Source: Rickettsiales bacterium (GTDB taxonomy: Bacteria; Pseudomonadota; Alphaproteobacteria; Rickettsiales; 21-14-0-20-44-7). From it: DNA of 7,895 nucleotides. The stretch spans positions 1 through 7,895 of the forward strand of contig JALZVI010000346.1 of the NCBI GenBank assembly GCA_023301015.1. The letters run 5' to 3'. This document shows, piece after piece, positions 1 to 4,796 of the stretch. The position numbers were made by a program, and so were the translations under genes. How positions within the stretch are numbered: position 1 is the stretch's first letter; each line of letters starts with the position of its first letter. The notes beneath the pieces were generated by a model. It searched no databases, was not told the DNA's origin, and worked only from the letters and a program-made list of their open reading frames with translations.

Positions 1-48
1 AAGAAAGCCAAAAAGAAATTAAAATGTGATTTACCTCACAGCATTTAA
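1..48 (+). CDS. Possible 3' tail of an upstream gene (partial)
   Basis: Two frames could be the end of a gene that begins before the window. Frame 1 reads a lysine-rich KKAKKKLK stretch and stops at TAA 46-48. It resembles the Lys-Leu tail of the hexapeptide-repeat gene at 100-750. Frame 3 reads ESQKEIKM and stops at TGA 27-29. The nucleotides here also resemble the end of the gene at 1631-1933 (aagaaagc followed by A-rich sequence and then the promoter unit), which would favour frame 3. Either way the sequence suggests another hexapeptide-repeat paralogue upstream. Too little is present to decide. Confidence 0.25.
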   Translation, partial: KKAKKKLKCDLPHSI

Positions 49-99
49 TCTCCATCCTGTTATTATATCCCACTGACACAAACAACGAAACATTGGCAA
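38..99 (+). promoter_or_regulatory. Repeated promoter-leader unit, copy A
   Basis: Extended -10 TGtTATTAT with the hexamer at 61-66. No convincing -35 lies 17 bp upstream; that position falls in the conserved CACAGCAT block. The leader is CACTGACACAAACAACGAAACA, 33 nt from the -10 to the ATG at 100. It lacks the GGA found in other copies, so no Shine-Dalgarno is visible. Promoter function is inferred from conservation across eleven copies. Confidence 0.7.
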
Positions 100-750
100 A
101 TGAAAAAATACGAAATTAACAGTGATGGCAGGATCGTCGCATTGAAATCTGGGCCATGGGGTGACATAGGAACCGTGGGTGGTTTTGTCGAATCAGATGC
201 TAACTTGAGTCATGAAGGTGATTGCTGGGTGTCTGGTGATGCATATGTGTTTGGTCATGCTCGGGTGTTCGGGAATGCTCAGGTATCCGGCAATGCTAAA
301 GTATTTGGTCATGCTCAGGTCTATGATAATGCTCATGTACTCGGAGGTGCTAGGATATTCGATAATGCTCAGGTCTATAATAATGCTCATGTACTCGGAG
401 GTACTAGAATATATGAGGATGCTCATGTGCTTGGTAATGTTAAAGTATCTGGTAATGCTCATGTGTTTGGCGATAGTATAATATTTGACAATGCTAAAAT
501 ATCTGGCGATGCTATAGTATCTGGTAATGCTCATGTGTTCGGTGATAGTATAATATTTGACAATGCTAAAATATCTGGCGACGCTATGGTTTATGATGAC
601 GCTATGGTTTATGATGACGCTAAAATATCTGAGAATACGCATGCGTCAGAAAATATCCAGAAATGTAAAAACAAAAAGAAGCTTAAGAAAGTCGAAAAGA
701 AGCTTAAGAAACTTAAGAAACTTAAGAAGCAGATCCAGAACGAGACTTGA
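100..750 (+). CDS. YdcK-like hexapeptide-repeat (left-handed beta-helix) protein, paralogue 1
   Basis: A 216-residue protein. Residues 1-45 are an N-terminal cap shared with three other genes in this window, with the landmarks GPWGDIGTVGGFVES and GDCW. The cap resembles that of E. coli YdcK (GGWVDADN...GDCWIYD). Residues 45-185 are tandem hexapeptides of the V-x-G-x-A-x type, predicted to form a left-handed beta-helix. A 24-residue block (SGNAHVFGDSIIFDNAKISG plus four) occurs twice in a row. Residues 188-216 are a lysine/leucine tail (KKLKKVEKKLKKLKKLKK) that the paralogues lack. No acyltransferase catalytic loop is visible, so an enzymatic role is not supported; a scaffold or binding role is only a guess. 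The start follows promoter copy A directly and aligns with the MKKYEI starts of the paralogues. The function of this family in phages is unknown to me. Confidence 0.9.
   Translation: MKKYEINSDGRIVALKSGPWGDIGTVGGFVESDANLSHEGDCWVSGDAYVFGHARVFGNAQVSGNAKVFGHAQVYDNAHVLGGARIFDNAQVYNNAHVLGGTRIYEDAHVLGNVKVSGNAHVFGDSIIFDNAKISGDAIVSGNAHVFGDSIIFDNAKISGDAMVYDDAMVYDDAKISENTHASENIQKCKNKKKLKKVEKKLKKLKKLKKQIQNET
451..594 (+). repeat. Two tandem 72-bp units inside the hexapeptide gene
   Basis: Units 451-522 and 523-594 are nearly identical, differing at a few third positions (for example gtgtttggcgat against gtgttcggtgat). Each encodes four hexapeptides, so a change in copy number keeps frame. An 18-bp unit, gctatggtttatgatgac, is then also doubled at about 591-626. 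This points to recent growth by slippage or unequal recombination. Confidence 0.85.
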
Positions 751-814
751 CTCACGGCATTTAATCTTCATCCTGTTATTATATCCCCACTGACACAAGC
801 AACGGAACACAGCA
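742..814 (+). promoter_or_regulatory. Repeated promoter-leader unit, copy B
   Basis: Overlaps the stop of the preceding gene. It opens with GAGACTTGACT, then CACGGCAT, then an extended -10 TGtTATTAT (hexamer 777-782). The leader CACTGACACAAGCAACGGAACACAGCA runs 32 nt to the ATG at 815. The GGA, 8 nt before the ATG, is the only Shine-Dalgarno candidate. Confidence 0.7.
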
Positions 815-1201
815 ATGCAATCAATCAAAGATGAACTACTGACACGAGTTGTCGCAGCAGTAGAAAACGGCGAATTTGAAGATGGGTCTGATATATCAGA
901 CTTCCATAACGAGTTGTTTAATACAAGTTATTATATTCACAGTAGTTACAAAGCTAAAAAGTGGCTAGAAGAACACGACCTTGATGTATTCGAGGCACTT
1001 GAACAAGTTCGTTCGTACCAAAAATCAAACTTTGGTGAAGAGAATTTAGAAAGTTACCTAGACTATGAATCGCTAGTGAACATGGTAGTATACATCTACG
1101 CTGAGGAAGTGATGTATAACCTCAACGCTGATAGCCTACGAGACCTACAGATTGATCTGGGTATCGAAGTAGAAGACGAAGACGAAGACGAAGACGAATA
1201 A
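815..1201 (+). CDS. Strongly acidic 128-residue phage protein with Asp-Glu tail
   Basis: By hand count about 35 Asp/Glu against 8 Lys/Arg in 128 residues, ending in an uninterrupted EVEDEDEDEDE tail coded by repeated GAAGAC units. The body looks helical, with landmarks LFNTSYYIHSSYKAKKWL, NFGEEN and VNMVVYIYAEEV. That pattern reminds me of small conserved phage proteins of unknown function, but I cannot name the family with certainty. Small size, high negative charge and an acidic C-terminus resemble DNA-mimic anti-restriction proteins such as T7 Ocr. This is a likeness of composition, not demonstrated homology. The gene has its own promoter unit (copy B) and is closed by a rho-independent terminator, so it is probably a one-gene transcript. 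The start is fixed by the conserved leader spacing. Confidence 0.88.
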   Translation: MQSIKDELLTRVVAAVENGEFEDGSDISDFHNELFNTSYYIHSSYKAKKWLEEHDLDVFEALEQVRSYQKSNFGEENLESYLDYESLVNMVVYIYAEEVMYNLNADSLRDLQIDLGIEVEDEDEDEDE

Positions 1202-1210
1202 CCCAACGGA

Positions 1211-1243
1211 AAACAACACGGTTTAACAGCCGTGTTGTTTTAA
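1211..1243 (+). terminator. Rho-independent terminator after the acidic gene
   Basis: Perfect 11-bp stem AAACAACACGG (1211-1221) with CCGTGTTGTTT (1230-1240), an 8-nt loop, and a T-rich right arm running into TTTAA. It begins 10 bp after the stop codon. Confidence 0.88.
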
Positions 1244-1253
1244 CTCTAATCCA

Positions 1254-1265
1254 TAAATATAAATC
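1254..1265 (+). promoter_or_regulatory. Possible AT-rich promoter of the 57-residue membrane gene
   Basis: TAAATATAAAT at 1254-1264 lies directly before the ATG at 1266, and the gene follows a terminator, so it needs its own promoter. If TAAATA (1254-1259) is the -10, the start codon would be about 7 nt downstream and the mRNA leaderless. No -35 and no Shine-Dalgarno were found. Weak evidence. Confidence 0.35.
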
Positions 1266-1439
1266 ATGAATATAACACTAACACTAGGAATTGTCTTGAT
1301 TGTAATCGGCATTGCTACGCTATTCTCAAGCACCGATCAGAAGCGTATAACGCGCATGGGAGTCCTAGCCGGTCTGGGCAATATCATGATACTGGTTGGA
1401 GGTGTTATGGTATACGGGATTCTTAGAACCGTCATATAA
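1266..1439 (+). CDS. 57-residue protein with two predicted membrane segments
   Basis: Open frame ATG 1266 to TAA 1437-1439. Residues 3-20 (TLTLGIVLIVIGIATLF) and about 31-53 (MGVLAGLGNIMILVGGVMVY) are hydrophobic and Gly-rich. They are joined by a short polar, basic loop (SSTDQKRITR), which suggests a hairpin in the inner membrane with a cytoplasmic loop. It lies alone between a terminator and the second hexapeptide gene's regulatory block. No ribosome binding site is visible. The clean two-helix pattern is the main reason to accept it as a gene. I do not recognise the family. Small phage membrane proteins of this shape include superinfection-exclusion and holin-like proteins, but nothing here chooses between them. 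Confidence 0.65.
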   Translation: MNITLTLGIVLIVIGIATLFSSTDQKRITRMGVLAGLGNIMILVGGVMVYGILRTVI

Positions 1440-1511
1440 TTTTATTTTTATCAGTCTTGGCGTTAAGACCCCCGAATTAATTTGTGGAGATATAAACCAC
1501 CCACGCAACTT
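1440..1511. other. Short non-coding stretch with small inverted repeats
   Basis: No open frame worth reporting. It contains GTCTT (1454-1458) paired with AAGAC (1465-1469), and GTGG (1484-1487) paired with CCAC (1497-1500). Neither is followed by a T-run on the + strand. The conserved 122-bp dyad block follows directly. Confidence 0.4.
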
Positions 1512-1630
1512 TGTCACATAAAAAACGTAACATGATTACGAAAATTTTGTGACAGATGCCCATGTTGCTGATGTTACCAGAATGAGACTTGGTTATCAGC
1601 ATGTTATTTTGGTTCTGTTATTATAACCAC
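1512..1630 (+). repeat. Conserved upstream regulatory block, copy 1 (dyad plus leaderless promoter)
   Basis: Aligns without gaps to 5456-5574; together with the ATG, about 112 of 122 positions match by eye, and the first 45 or so are identical. It contains a dyad centred on 1533: TGTCACA (1512-1518) with TGTGACA (1548-1554), and inside it CGTAA (1526-1530) with TTACG (1536-1540). Its 3' end is the promoter of the next gene. It could be an operator, an RNA structure or a recombination site; the sequence alone does not decide. Confidence 0.8.
1582..1630 (+). promoter_or_regulatory. Repeated promoter unit, copy C, predicted leaderless
   Basis: Begins GAGACTTGGTTATCAGCATG and has an extended -10 TGtTATTAT (hexamer 1619-1624). 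Only AACCAC separates the -10 from the ATG at 1631, so the expected transcription start coincides with the start codon. The ACTGACACAAACAACGGAACA leader of other copies is absent. Confidence 0.7.
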
Positions 1631-1933
1631 ATGAAAAAATACAAAATAAAAAAAGACGGGCGAATTAAGGCTTTGATCGCTGGGCCATGGGGTGATATTG
1701 GAACCGTGGGTGGTTTTGTTGAATCGGAAAAGAATCTGAGTCAGCTTGGCGATTGCTGGATATATGACAATGCTGAAGTCTGCGGCAATGCCCATGTTGA
1801 TGGTGATGCTCGGGTGTCTGGCAATGCTCGGGTGTCTGGCAATGCTTGGGTATCTGATGATGCTCATGTATCTGGTAATGCTGAAGTATTTGGTAATGCT
1901 GAAGTATTTGGTAGTTCTATAAAAGAAAGCTAA
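1631..1933 (+). CDS. YdcK-like hexapeptide-repeat protein, paralogue 2 (short)
   Basis: A 100-residue protein with the same N-terminal cap as the 100-750 gene (MKKYKIKKDGRIKALIAGPW, then GDIGTVGGFVES, then GDCWIYD). Only about nine hexapeptides follow, such as DARVSGNARVSGNAWVSDDA, before it ends SSIKES. It is the shortest of the four paralogues and lacks the Lys-rich tail. The frame stays open upstream to a TTG at 1589, but that would place the start inside the promoter; ATG 1631 aligns with the MKKYEI starts of the others. No Shine-Dalgarno can exist if the mRNA begins at the ATG. It is the only paralogue driven by the dyad-associated promoter, so it may be controlled differently. Confidence 0.87.
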   Translation: MKKYKIKKDGRIKALIAGPWGDIGTVGGFVESEKNLSQLGDCWIYDNAEVCGNAHVDGDARVSGNARVSGNAWVSDDAHVSGNAEVFGNAEVFGSSIKES

Positions 1934-1954
1934 TAAAAAACTGAAACGGGACAT

Positions 1955-2022
1955 AGATCACAGCATGTTATTTTCAGTCTGATATTATAACTCCACTGAC
2001 ACAAACAACAGATTATCCAGAA
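1955..2022 (+). promoter_or_regulatory. Repeated promoter-leader unit, copy D
   Basis: Begins GATCACAGCATGTTATTTTC; extended -10 TGaTATTAT (hexamer 1983-1988). The leader CTCCACTGACACAAACAACA continues to the ATG at 2023, 34 nt after the -10. No GGA or other Shine-Dalgarno is present before the start codon. Confidence 0.7.
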
Positions 2023-2313
2023 ATGAAATTACCTTTATTATTCTCTGAAAAATACCTCAATCGACTGGATGGAGACCAAACATACCGCGATTCCATTAAA
2101 AAGGAAATAGGCGTAGTTGAAAACGTATCATCCGTCTGGGGCGCTCATGACGATGGTGAGGCGACACTTGATTATTATGGTCGAGCGGTAGAATATGTCG
2201 TTATACTAGACGATGGCACGTATGTTATTAACATGTTTGACAATGGTATTGATTATGATACCCGTGTTGGCGGTTTAGAATTATATAAAAGAACACTAGT
2301 TGATATTGTTTGA
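2023..2313 (+). CDS. 96-residue orphan protein
   Basis: Begins MKLPLLFSEKYLNRLDGDQT and contains a central stretch likely to form beta strands (RAVEYVVILDDGTYVINMFD). It is moderately acidic. The hydrophobic MKLPLLF start is too short and is followed too soon by charged residues to be a signal peptide, so it is probably cytoplasmic. The gene has its own promoter copy (D) and is followed by the hairpin at 2330-2347, so it is probably a single-gene transcript. I do not recognise the family. The start is supported by the 34-nt leader, which matches the other cassettes. Confidence 0.8.
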   Translation: MKLPLLFSEKYLNRLDGDQTYRDSIKKEIGVVENVSSVWGAHDDGEATLDYYGRAVEYVVILDDGTYVINMFDNGIDYDTRVGGLELYKRTLVDIV

Positions 2314-2385
2314 GACTTACTTAATGGACGGGAGTGAAAACACTCCCTATACTATCCCTTCTGACACAAACAACGGAACACTGAC
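2312..2385 (+). promoter_or_regulatory. Repeated promoter-leader unit, copy E, with hairpin
   Basis: Starts GAGACTTACTTAATGG at the previous stop codon. Here the spacer is replaced by a perfect hairpin. The -10 is TATACT (2348-2353), the only copy without the TGn extension. Leader ATCCCTTCTGACACAAACAA followed by CGGAACA gives 32 nt to the ATG at 2386, with GGA as a weak Shine-Dalgarno. Confidence 0.65.
2330..2347 (+). terminator. Hairpin directly upstream of the -10 (possible terminator)
   Basis: GGGAGTG (2330-2336), loop AAAA, CACTCCC (2341-2347). It lies 17 bp past the stop of the 96-residue gene. There is no T-run, so termination would be inefficient; it could equally be a DNA or RNA structural part of the promoter unit. 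Confidence 0.5.
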
Positions 2386-3096
2386 ATGCAAACCGAAACC
2401 GTAGAAACTACTGAAGTAGCAGATGAAAAAATCATCGAGCGCATCCGTAACTTATTCGCGATGTCGCAGGATGACTCTAGTCCACGTGAAGCTGAAATTG
2501 CACTAAAGCGATATCAGTCACTAATGCTAAAGTATGGCATCACTGAAGCTGATCTAACTACCAGTGAGTTTGGTGATGGTGCAAGTTTTGAGGGAAAAAC
2601 ACTCGAATTATGGCGACAGTTTATGTCAATCGGGATCGCTAAGTTTACTGATACTGTGGTGACTATCGAAACCGGGAGTTTTAGAATGCGCAAAATTGTA
2701 TTCAAAGGTTATAAACGTGATGTTAACGCCGCTATCCTTATGGCCGATTATCTTGAAGGTACTATGCTGCGCTCCTTAAAGACATTTAAAAAGGAAACTG
2801 GTAGCACAGGCAAGGCAGCAAGCACCAGCTTCAAAAACAGCTTTGCATCAGCCGTTAGTCGCCGTATGCAAGACATGGCAGACGAAGCCGCTAAAACATC
2901 ACCAGATACCGCTAACGGTACTTCATTGGTAGTATCTAAAATGAAGGCAGTGGAGTCTGAGTTTGGTGCACAGCGAGTGAAAAAACATAATGCAGGCCCA
3001 AGTGATCTTGATGCCGCTGTATCAGGTAATATTGCAGGGTATAAAGTGAATCTCAATGCTCAGGTTAGCGGGAGCCAGCAAAAGGCGCTATCGTAA
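2386..3096 (+). CDS. DUF2786-domain phage protein
   Basis: A 236-residue protein. Residues about 14-57 fit the DUF2786 pattern: a helix with KIIERIRNLFAMSQDDSSP, then an EAEIAL.R...LM.KYGI helix. Residues about 70-175 resemble the companion region often found after DUF2786 (WRQFMSIGIAKF, KIVFKGYKRDVNAAILMADY, then a basic Ser/Lys stretch and SFASAVSRRMQDMADEAAK). The C-terminal 60 residues are low-complexity and polar. DUF2786 proteins occur in phages and bacteria; their biochemical role is not established as far as I know. The basic central part would allow nucleic-acid binding, but that is inference. It has its own promoter copy (E), a GGA before the start, and a hairpin after the stop. Confidence 0.87.
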   Translation: MQTETVETTEVADEKIIERIRNLFAMSQDDSSPREAEIALKRYQSLMLKYGITEADLTTSEFGDGASFEGKTLELWRQFMSIGIAKFTDTVVTIETGSFRMRKIVFKGYKRDVNAAILMADYLEGTMLRSLKTFKKETGSTGKAASTSFKNSFASAVSRRMQDMADEAAKTSPDTANGTSLVVSKMKAVESEFGAQRVKKHNAGPSDLDAAVSGNIAGYKVNLNAQVSGSQQKALS

Positions 3097-3103
3097 TCTA
3101 ACA

Positions 3104-3134
3104 GGCTCATGTGATTGTTTTAGTCGCATGAGCC
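3104..3134 (+). terminator. Hairpin after the DUF2786 gene (terminator-like)
   Basis: GGCTCATG (3104-3111) pairs with CATGAGCC (3127-3134) across a 15-nt T-rich loop. It begins 7 bp after the stop codon. There is no T-tract after the stem; the next promoter unit follows at once. Confidence 0.55.
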
Positions 3135-3138
3135 AGTC

Positions 3139-3212
3139 GAGACTTGATTCACGCCATTTTATTTTAGCCTGTTATTATAACTCCACTGATGCAAACAACG
3201 AAACATTAGCAA
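3139..3212 (+). promoter_or_regulatory. Repeated promoter-leader unit, copy F
   Basis: Begins GAGACTTGATTCACGCC; extended -10 TGtTATTAT (hexamer 3173-3178). The leader is a variant, CACTGATGCAAACAACGAAACA, 34 nt from -10 to the ATG at 3213. As in copy A, which also drives a hexapeptide gene, the GGA is replaced by GAA and the leader ends in a similar CATTRGCAA. Confidence 0.7.
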
Positions 3213-3905
3213 ATGAAAAAATACGAAATTAACACATCCAGACGCATTGTTGCACTGAGATCTGGGCCATGGGGTGACATAGGAACAGTGGGTGGATATG
3301 TTGAATCTGAAAATAACCTAAGTCATGACGGTGATTGCTGGGTTGATGGCGATGCTAAGGTTGATGGCGATGCTAAGGTATATGGTGATGCTCAGGTTTT
3401 TGGGGATGCTCATATATCTGGGAATGCTCGAATTCATGACGATGCTTGGATATCTGGGAATGCTCAGGTATCCGGCAATGCTCAAGTATCTGGTGATGCT
3501 GATGTACTTGGAGATGCTGAGGTGTCTGGTGAAGCTAAGGTATATGGGAATGCCCATGTATTTGGAGATGTTGAAGTATTGGGTTATGCTCAAGTATATG
3601 GACGTGCTCTGGTATCTGGGAATGCTCTGGTATCTGGGAATGCTAAGGTGTTTGGGTATGCTAAAGTATATGGAGATGCTAAAGTATATGGGAATGCTAA
3701 GGTATCTGGAGATGCTAAAGTATATGGGAATGCTAAGGTATATGGGAATGCTAAGGTATCTGGAGATGCTGAAGTATATGGTGATGCTAATGTATATGGG
3801 AATGCTAAGGTATCTGGGAATGCTAAGGTATCTGAGAATGTTGATGTATCTGGCAATGCTCAGGTTTATGACGATACTAGGGTGTTTAACGAGATGGGGC
3901 ACTAA
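3213..3905 (+). CDS. YdcK-like hexapeptide-repeat protein, paralogue 3 (longest)
   Basis: A 230-residue protein. The N-terminal cap (residues 1-45, with GPWGDIGTVGGYVES and GDCWVDG) is followed by about 30 almost uninterrupted hexapeptides to residue 225 (for example GDAKVYGNAKVSGDAKVYGN), predicted to form one long left-handed beta-helix. The repeats are much more uniform than in paralogue 1, and the DNA between about 3640 and 3840 is built of near-identical 18- and 36-bp units. It ends NEMGH. One base after its stop the next paralogue starts (TAACATG), so the two are co-transcribed and probably translationally coupled. Promoter copy F lies upstream. Long open frames in other phases and on the other strand are by-products of the 18-bp period. 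Confidence 0.9.
   Translation: MKKYEINTSRRIVALRSGPWGDIGTVGGYVESENNLSHDGDCWVDGDAKVDGDAKVYGDAQVFGDAHISGNARIHDDAWISGNAQVSGNAQVSGDADVLGDAEVSGEAKVYGNAHVFGDVEVLGYAQVYGRALVSGNALVSGNAKVFGYAKVYGDAKVYGNAKVSGDAKVYGNAKVYGNAKVSGDAEVYGDANVYGNAKVSGNAKVSENVDVSGNAQVYDDTRVFNEMGH
3640..3838 (+). repeat. Tandem 18-bp repeats encoding hexapeptides
   Basis: Units such as gggaatgctaaggtatct, ggagatgctaaagtatat and gggaatgctaaggtatat alternate with very few substitutions. The uniformity at silent positions suggests recent expansion or gene conversion. Length changes by one unit preserve frame. Confidence 0.85.
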
Positions 3906-3906
3906 C

Positions 3907-4335
3907 ATGAACAAATATGAAATTAACACGGATGGACGCATTGTTGCATTGAAATCTGGGCCATGGGGTGATATTGGAACCATAGGTGGTTTTGTTGAAT
4001 CTGAGGCTAACTTGAGTCATGAAGGTGACTGCTGGATCTATGATGATGCTATGGTATATGGCAATGCTTTTGTGTCTGGTCATGCTTTTGTGTCTGGCTA
4101 TGTTAAGGTATCTGGAGATGCTAGAGTATCTGGGAATACTTGGCTGTCTGCAAATGCTCATGTGTTCGGCAATGCTCATGTGTTCGGCAATGCTAAAGTA
4201 TCTGGTAAAGCTAAAGTATCTGGTAAAGCTATGGTATCTGGTAAAGCTATAGTAATCGGAAATGCTAAGGTGTCTGGCAATGCCGAAATATCTGGGAATG
4301 TTAGAGTATACAGAAAATGGTGGCGTTTCTGGTAA
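3907..4335 (+). CDS. YdcK-like hexapeptide-repeat protein, paralogue 4 (probable 3' frameshift)
   Basis: A 142-residue protein beginning MNKYEINTDGRIVALKSGPW with the family cap (GDIGTIGGFVES, GDCWIYD) and about 15 hexapeptides (SGKAKVSGKAMVSGKAIVIG). The last residues, RKWWRFW, break the pattern abruptly. In the +1 frame, from 4313, the pattern resumes as ENGGVSGNAPDNYIE and stops at TAA 4358-4360. Removing one A from the AAAA run at 4314-4317 restores it. The likely history is a one-base insertion in a homopolymer that swaps the last 15 residues or so; a sequencing error or programmed frameshifting are alternatives. It has no promoter unit of its own and starts one base after paralogue 3. 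A GGGG 8 nt before the ATG may serve as ribosome binding site. The frame is open upstream to 3325, but that part is a shadow of paralogue 3. Confidence 0.85.
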   Translation: MNKYEINTDGRIVALKSGPWGDIGTIGGFVESEANLSHEGDCWIYDDAMVYGNAFVSGHAFVSGYVKVSGDARVSGNTWLSANAHVFGNAHVFGNAKVSGKAKVSGKAMVSGKAIVIGNAKVSGNAEISGNVRVYRKWWRFW

Positions 4336-4360
4336 TGCACCAGATAACTACATTGAGTAA
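4313..4360 (+). other. Out-of-frame continuation of paralogue 4
   Basis: Reading from 4313 gives ENGGVSGNAPDNYIE then TAA. VSGNA matches the hexapeptide consensus of the upstream frame, so this is most simply the displaced original C-terminus. Confidence 0.6.
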
Positions 4361-4383
4361 AAAATTAAAAAATAAAACGGGTT

Positions 4384-4451
4384 ATAGATCACACCATTTT
4401 ATTTTCAGCCTGTTATTATAACCCCACTGACACAAACAACGGAACACAGCA
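4384..4451 (+). promoter_or_regulatory. Repeated promoter-leader unit, copy G
   Basis: Contains ATAGATCACACC as in copy D; extended -10 TGtTATTAT (hexamer 4414-4419). The leader CCCACTGACACAAACAACGG continues AACACAGCA, 32 nt to the ATG at 4452, identical in its last bases to copy B. Confidence 0.72.
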
Positions 4452-4628
4452 ATGCGATTATTCAAGAAAAAAGGCGGATACCGAAAACACAGCACTACTA
4501 ACTGGTATGACGTAGCACTATTCATCACATTCCTTCTTATAGCAGTCTTTGCCTTTGCGTGGGCTATGAACGTACCATTAGCCCATAGCATTGCAGGATG
4601 GGATCTGTGGCGATTCGGAGACGGCTGA
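4452..4628 (+). CDS. 58-residue single-pass membrane protein
   Basis: ATG 4452 to TGA 4626-4628. The N-terminus is basic (MRLFKKKGGYRKH), followed by one hydrophobic segment at residues 21-40 (VALFITFLLIAVFAFAWAM) and a short, Trp-containing C-terminal part (AGWDLWRFGDG). The positive N-terminus predicts an N-in, C-out topology. The start follows the standard leader with a GGA 8 nt upstream, which makes it one of the better supported tiny genes here. It heads a run of three small membrane genes (to 4997) with gaps of one or two bases, so the three probably share one mRNA. No family recognised. Confidence 0.8.
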   Translation: MRLFKKKGGYRKHSTTNWYDVALFITFLLIAVFAFAWAMNVPLAHSIAGWDLWRFGDG

Positions 4629-4630
4629 AT

Positions 4631-4795
4631 ATGAGATTTATTATCATGGGGCTGGTTGCTATAGTATTGGCAGTCTTTGAATTGCCTGAATCCCCCGCAC
4701 CATTAGTTCTCGTCAGCCTTGTTTTATTCATTTTATTTTTGGCGAATTTAAATACCGACGATCCTCCTAATAATACAAACAATGAGAACGAATAA
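4631..4795 (+). CDS. 54-residue protein with two predicted membrane segments
   Basis: ATG 4631 lies 2 bp after the preceding stop, with GGAG at 4617-4620 about 10 nt upstream. Residues 3-16 (FIIMGLVAIVLAVF) and 25-40 (LVLVSLVLFILFLANL) are hydrophobic and separated by a Pro-rich turn (ELPESPAP). The C-terminus is polar and Asn-rich (NTDDPPNNTNNENE). The frame could begin at ATG 4598, but that would add a basic stretch overlapping the previous gene by 31 bp; the tight spacing of 4631 is preferred. Probably an inner-membrane hairpin protein translated together with its neighbours. Function unknown. Confidence 0.75.
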   Translation: MRFIIMGLVAIVLAVFELPESPAPLVLVSLVLFILFLANLNTDDPPNNTNNENE

Positions 4796-4796
4796 C

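Noticed and set aside
193..642. Minus-strand open frame of about 149 codons under the first hexapeptide gene
   Set aside because: Rich in repeated ITRYFSI-type words that mirror the 18-bp period of the + strand gene. No ribosome binding site or promoter; the same shadow appears under every hexapeptide gene (1604-1954, 3318-3983, 3590-3856, 3886-4179).
1440..1511. tRNA or other structured RNA gene
   Set aside because: Only short 4-5 bp stems were found, with no cloverleaf, no TTCGA-type T-loop and no conserved RNA signature. No tRNA was seen elsewhere in the window either.
1589..1630. TTG start for the second hexapeptide gene
   Set aside because: The added residues are translated promoter sequence, and paralogues begin at MKKYEI or MNKYEI, matching ATG 1631.
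2748..3056. Minus-strand open frame under the DUF2786 gene
   Set aside because: The + strand frame has recognisable DUF2786 features, its own promoter unit and start context; the antisense frame has none of these.
3325..3906. Long N-terminal extension of the fourth hexapeptide gene
   Set aside because: The extension reads repetitive LGMLRYLGML-like words out of phase with paralogue 3, whose hexapeptide frame is clear. The family cap begins at ATG 3907, which fixes the start.
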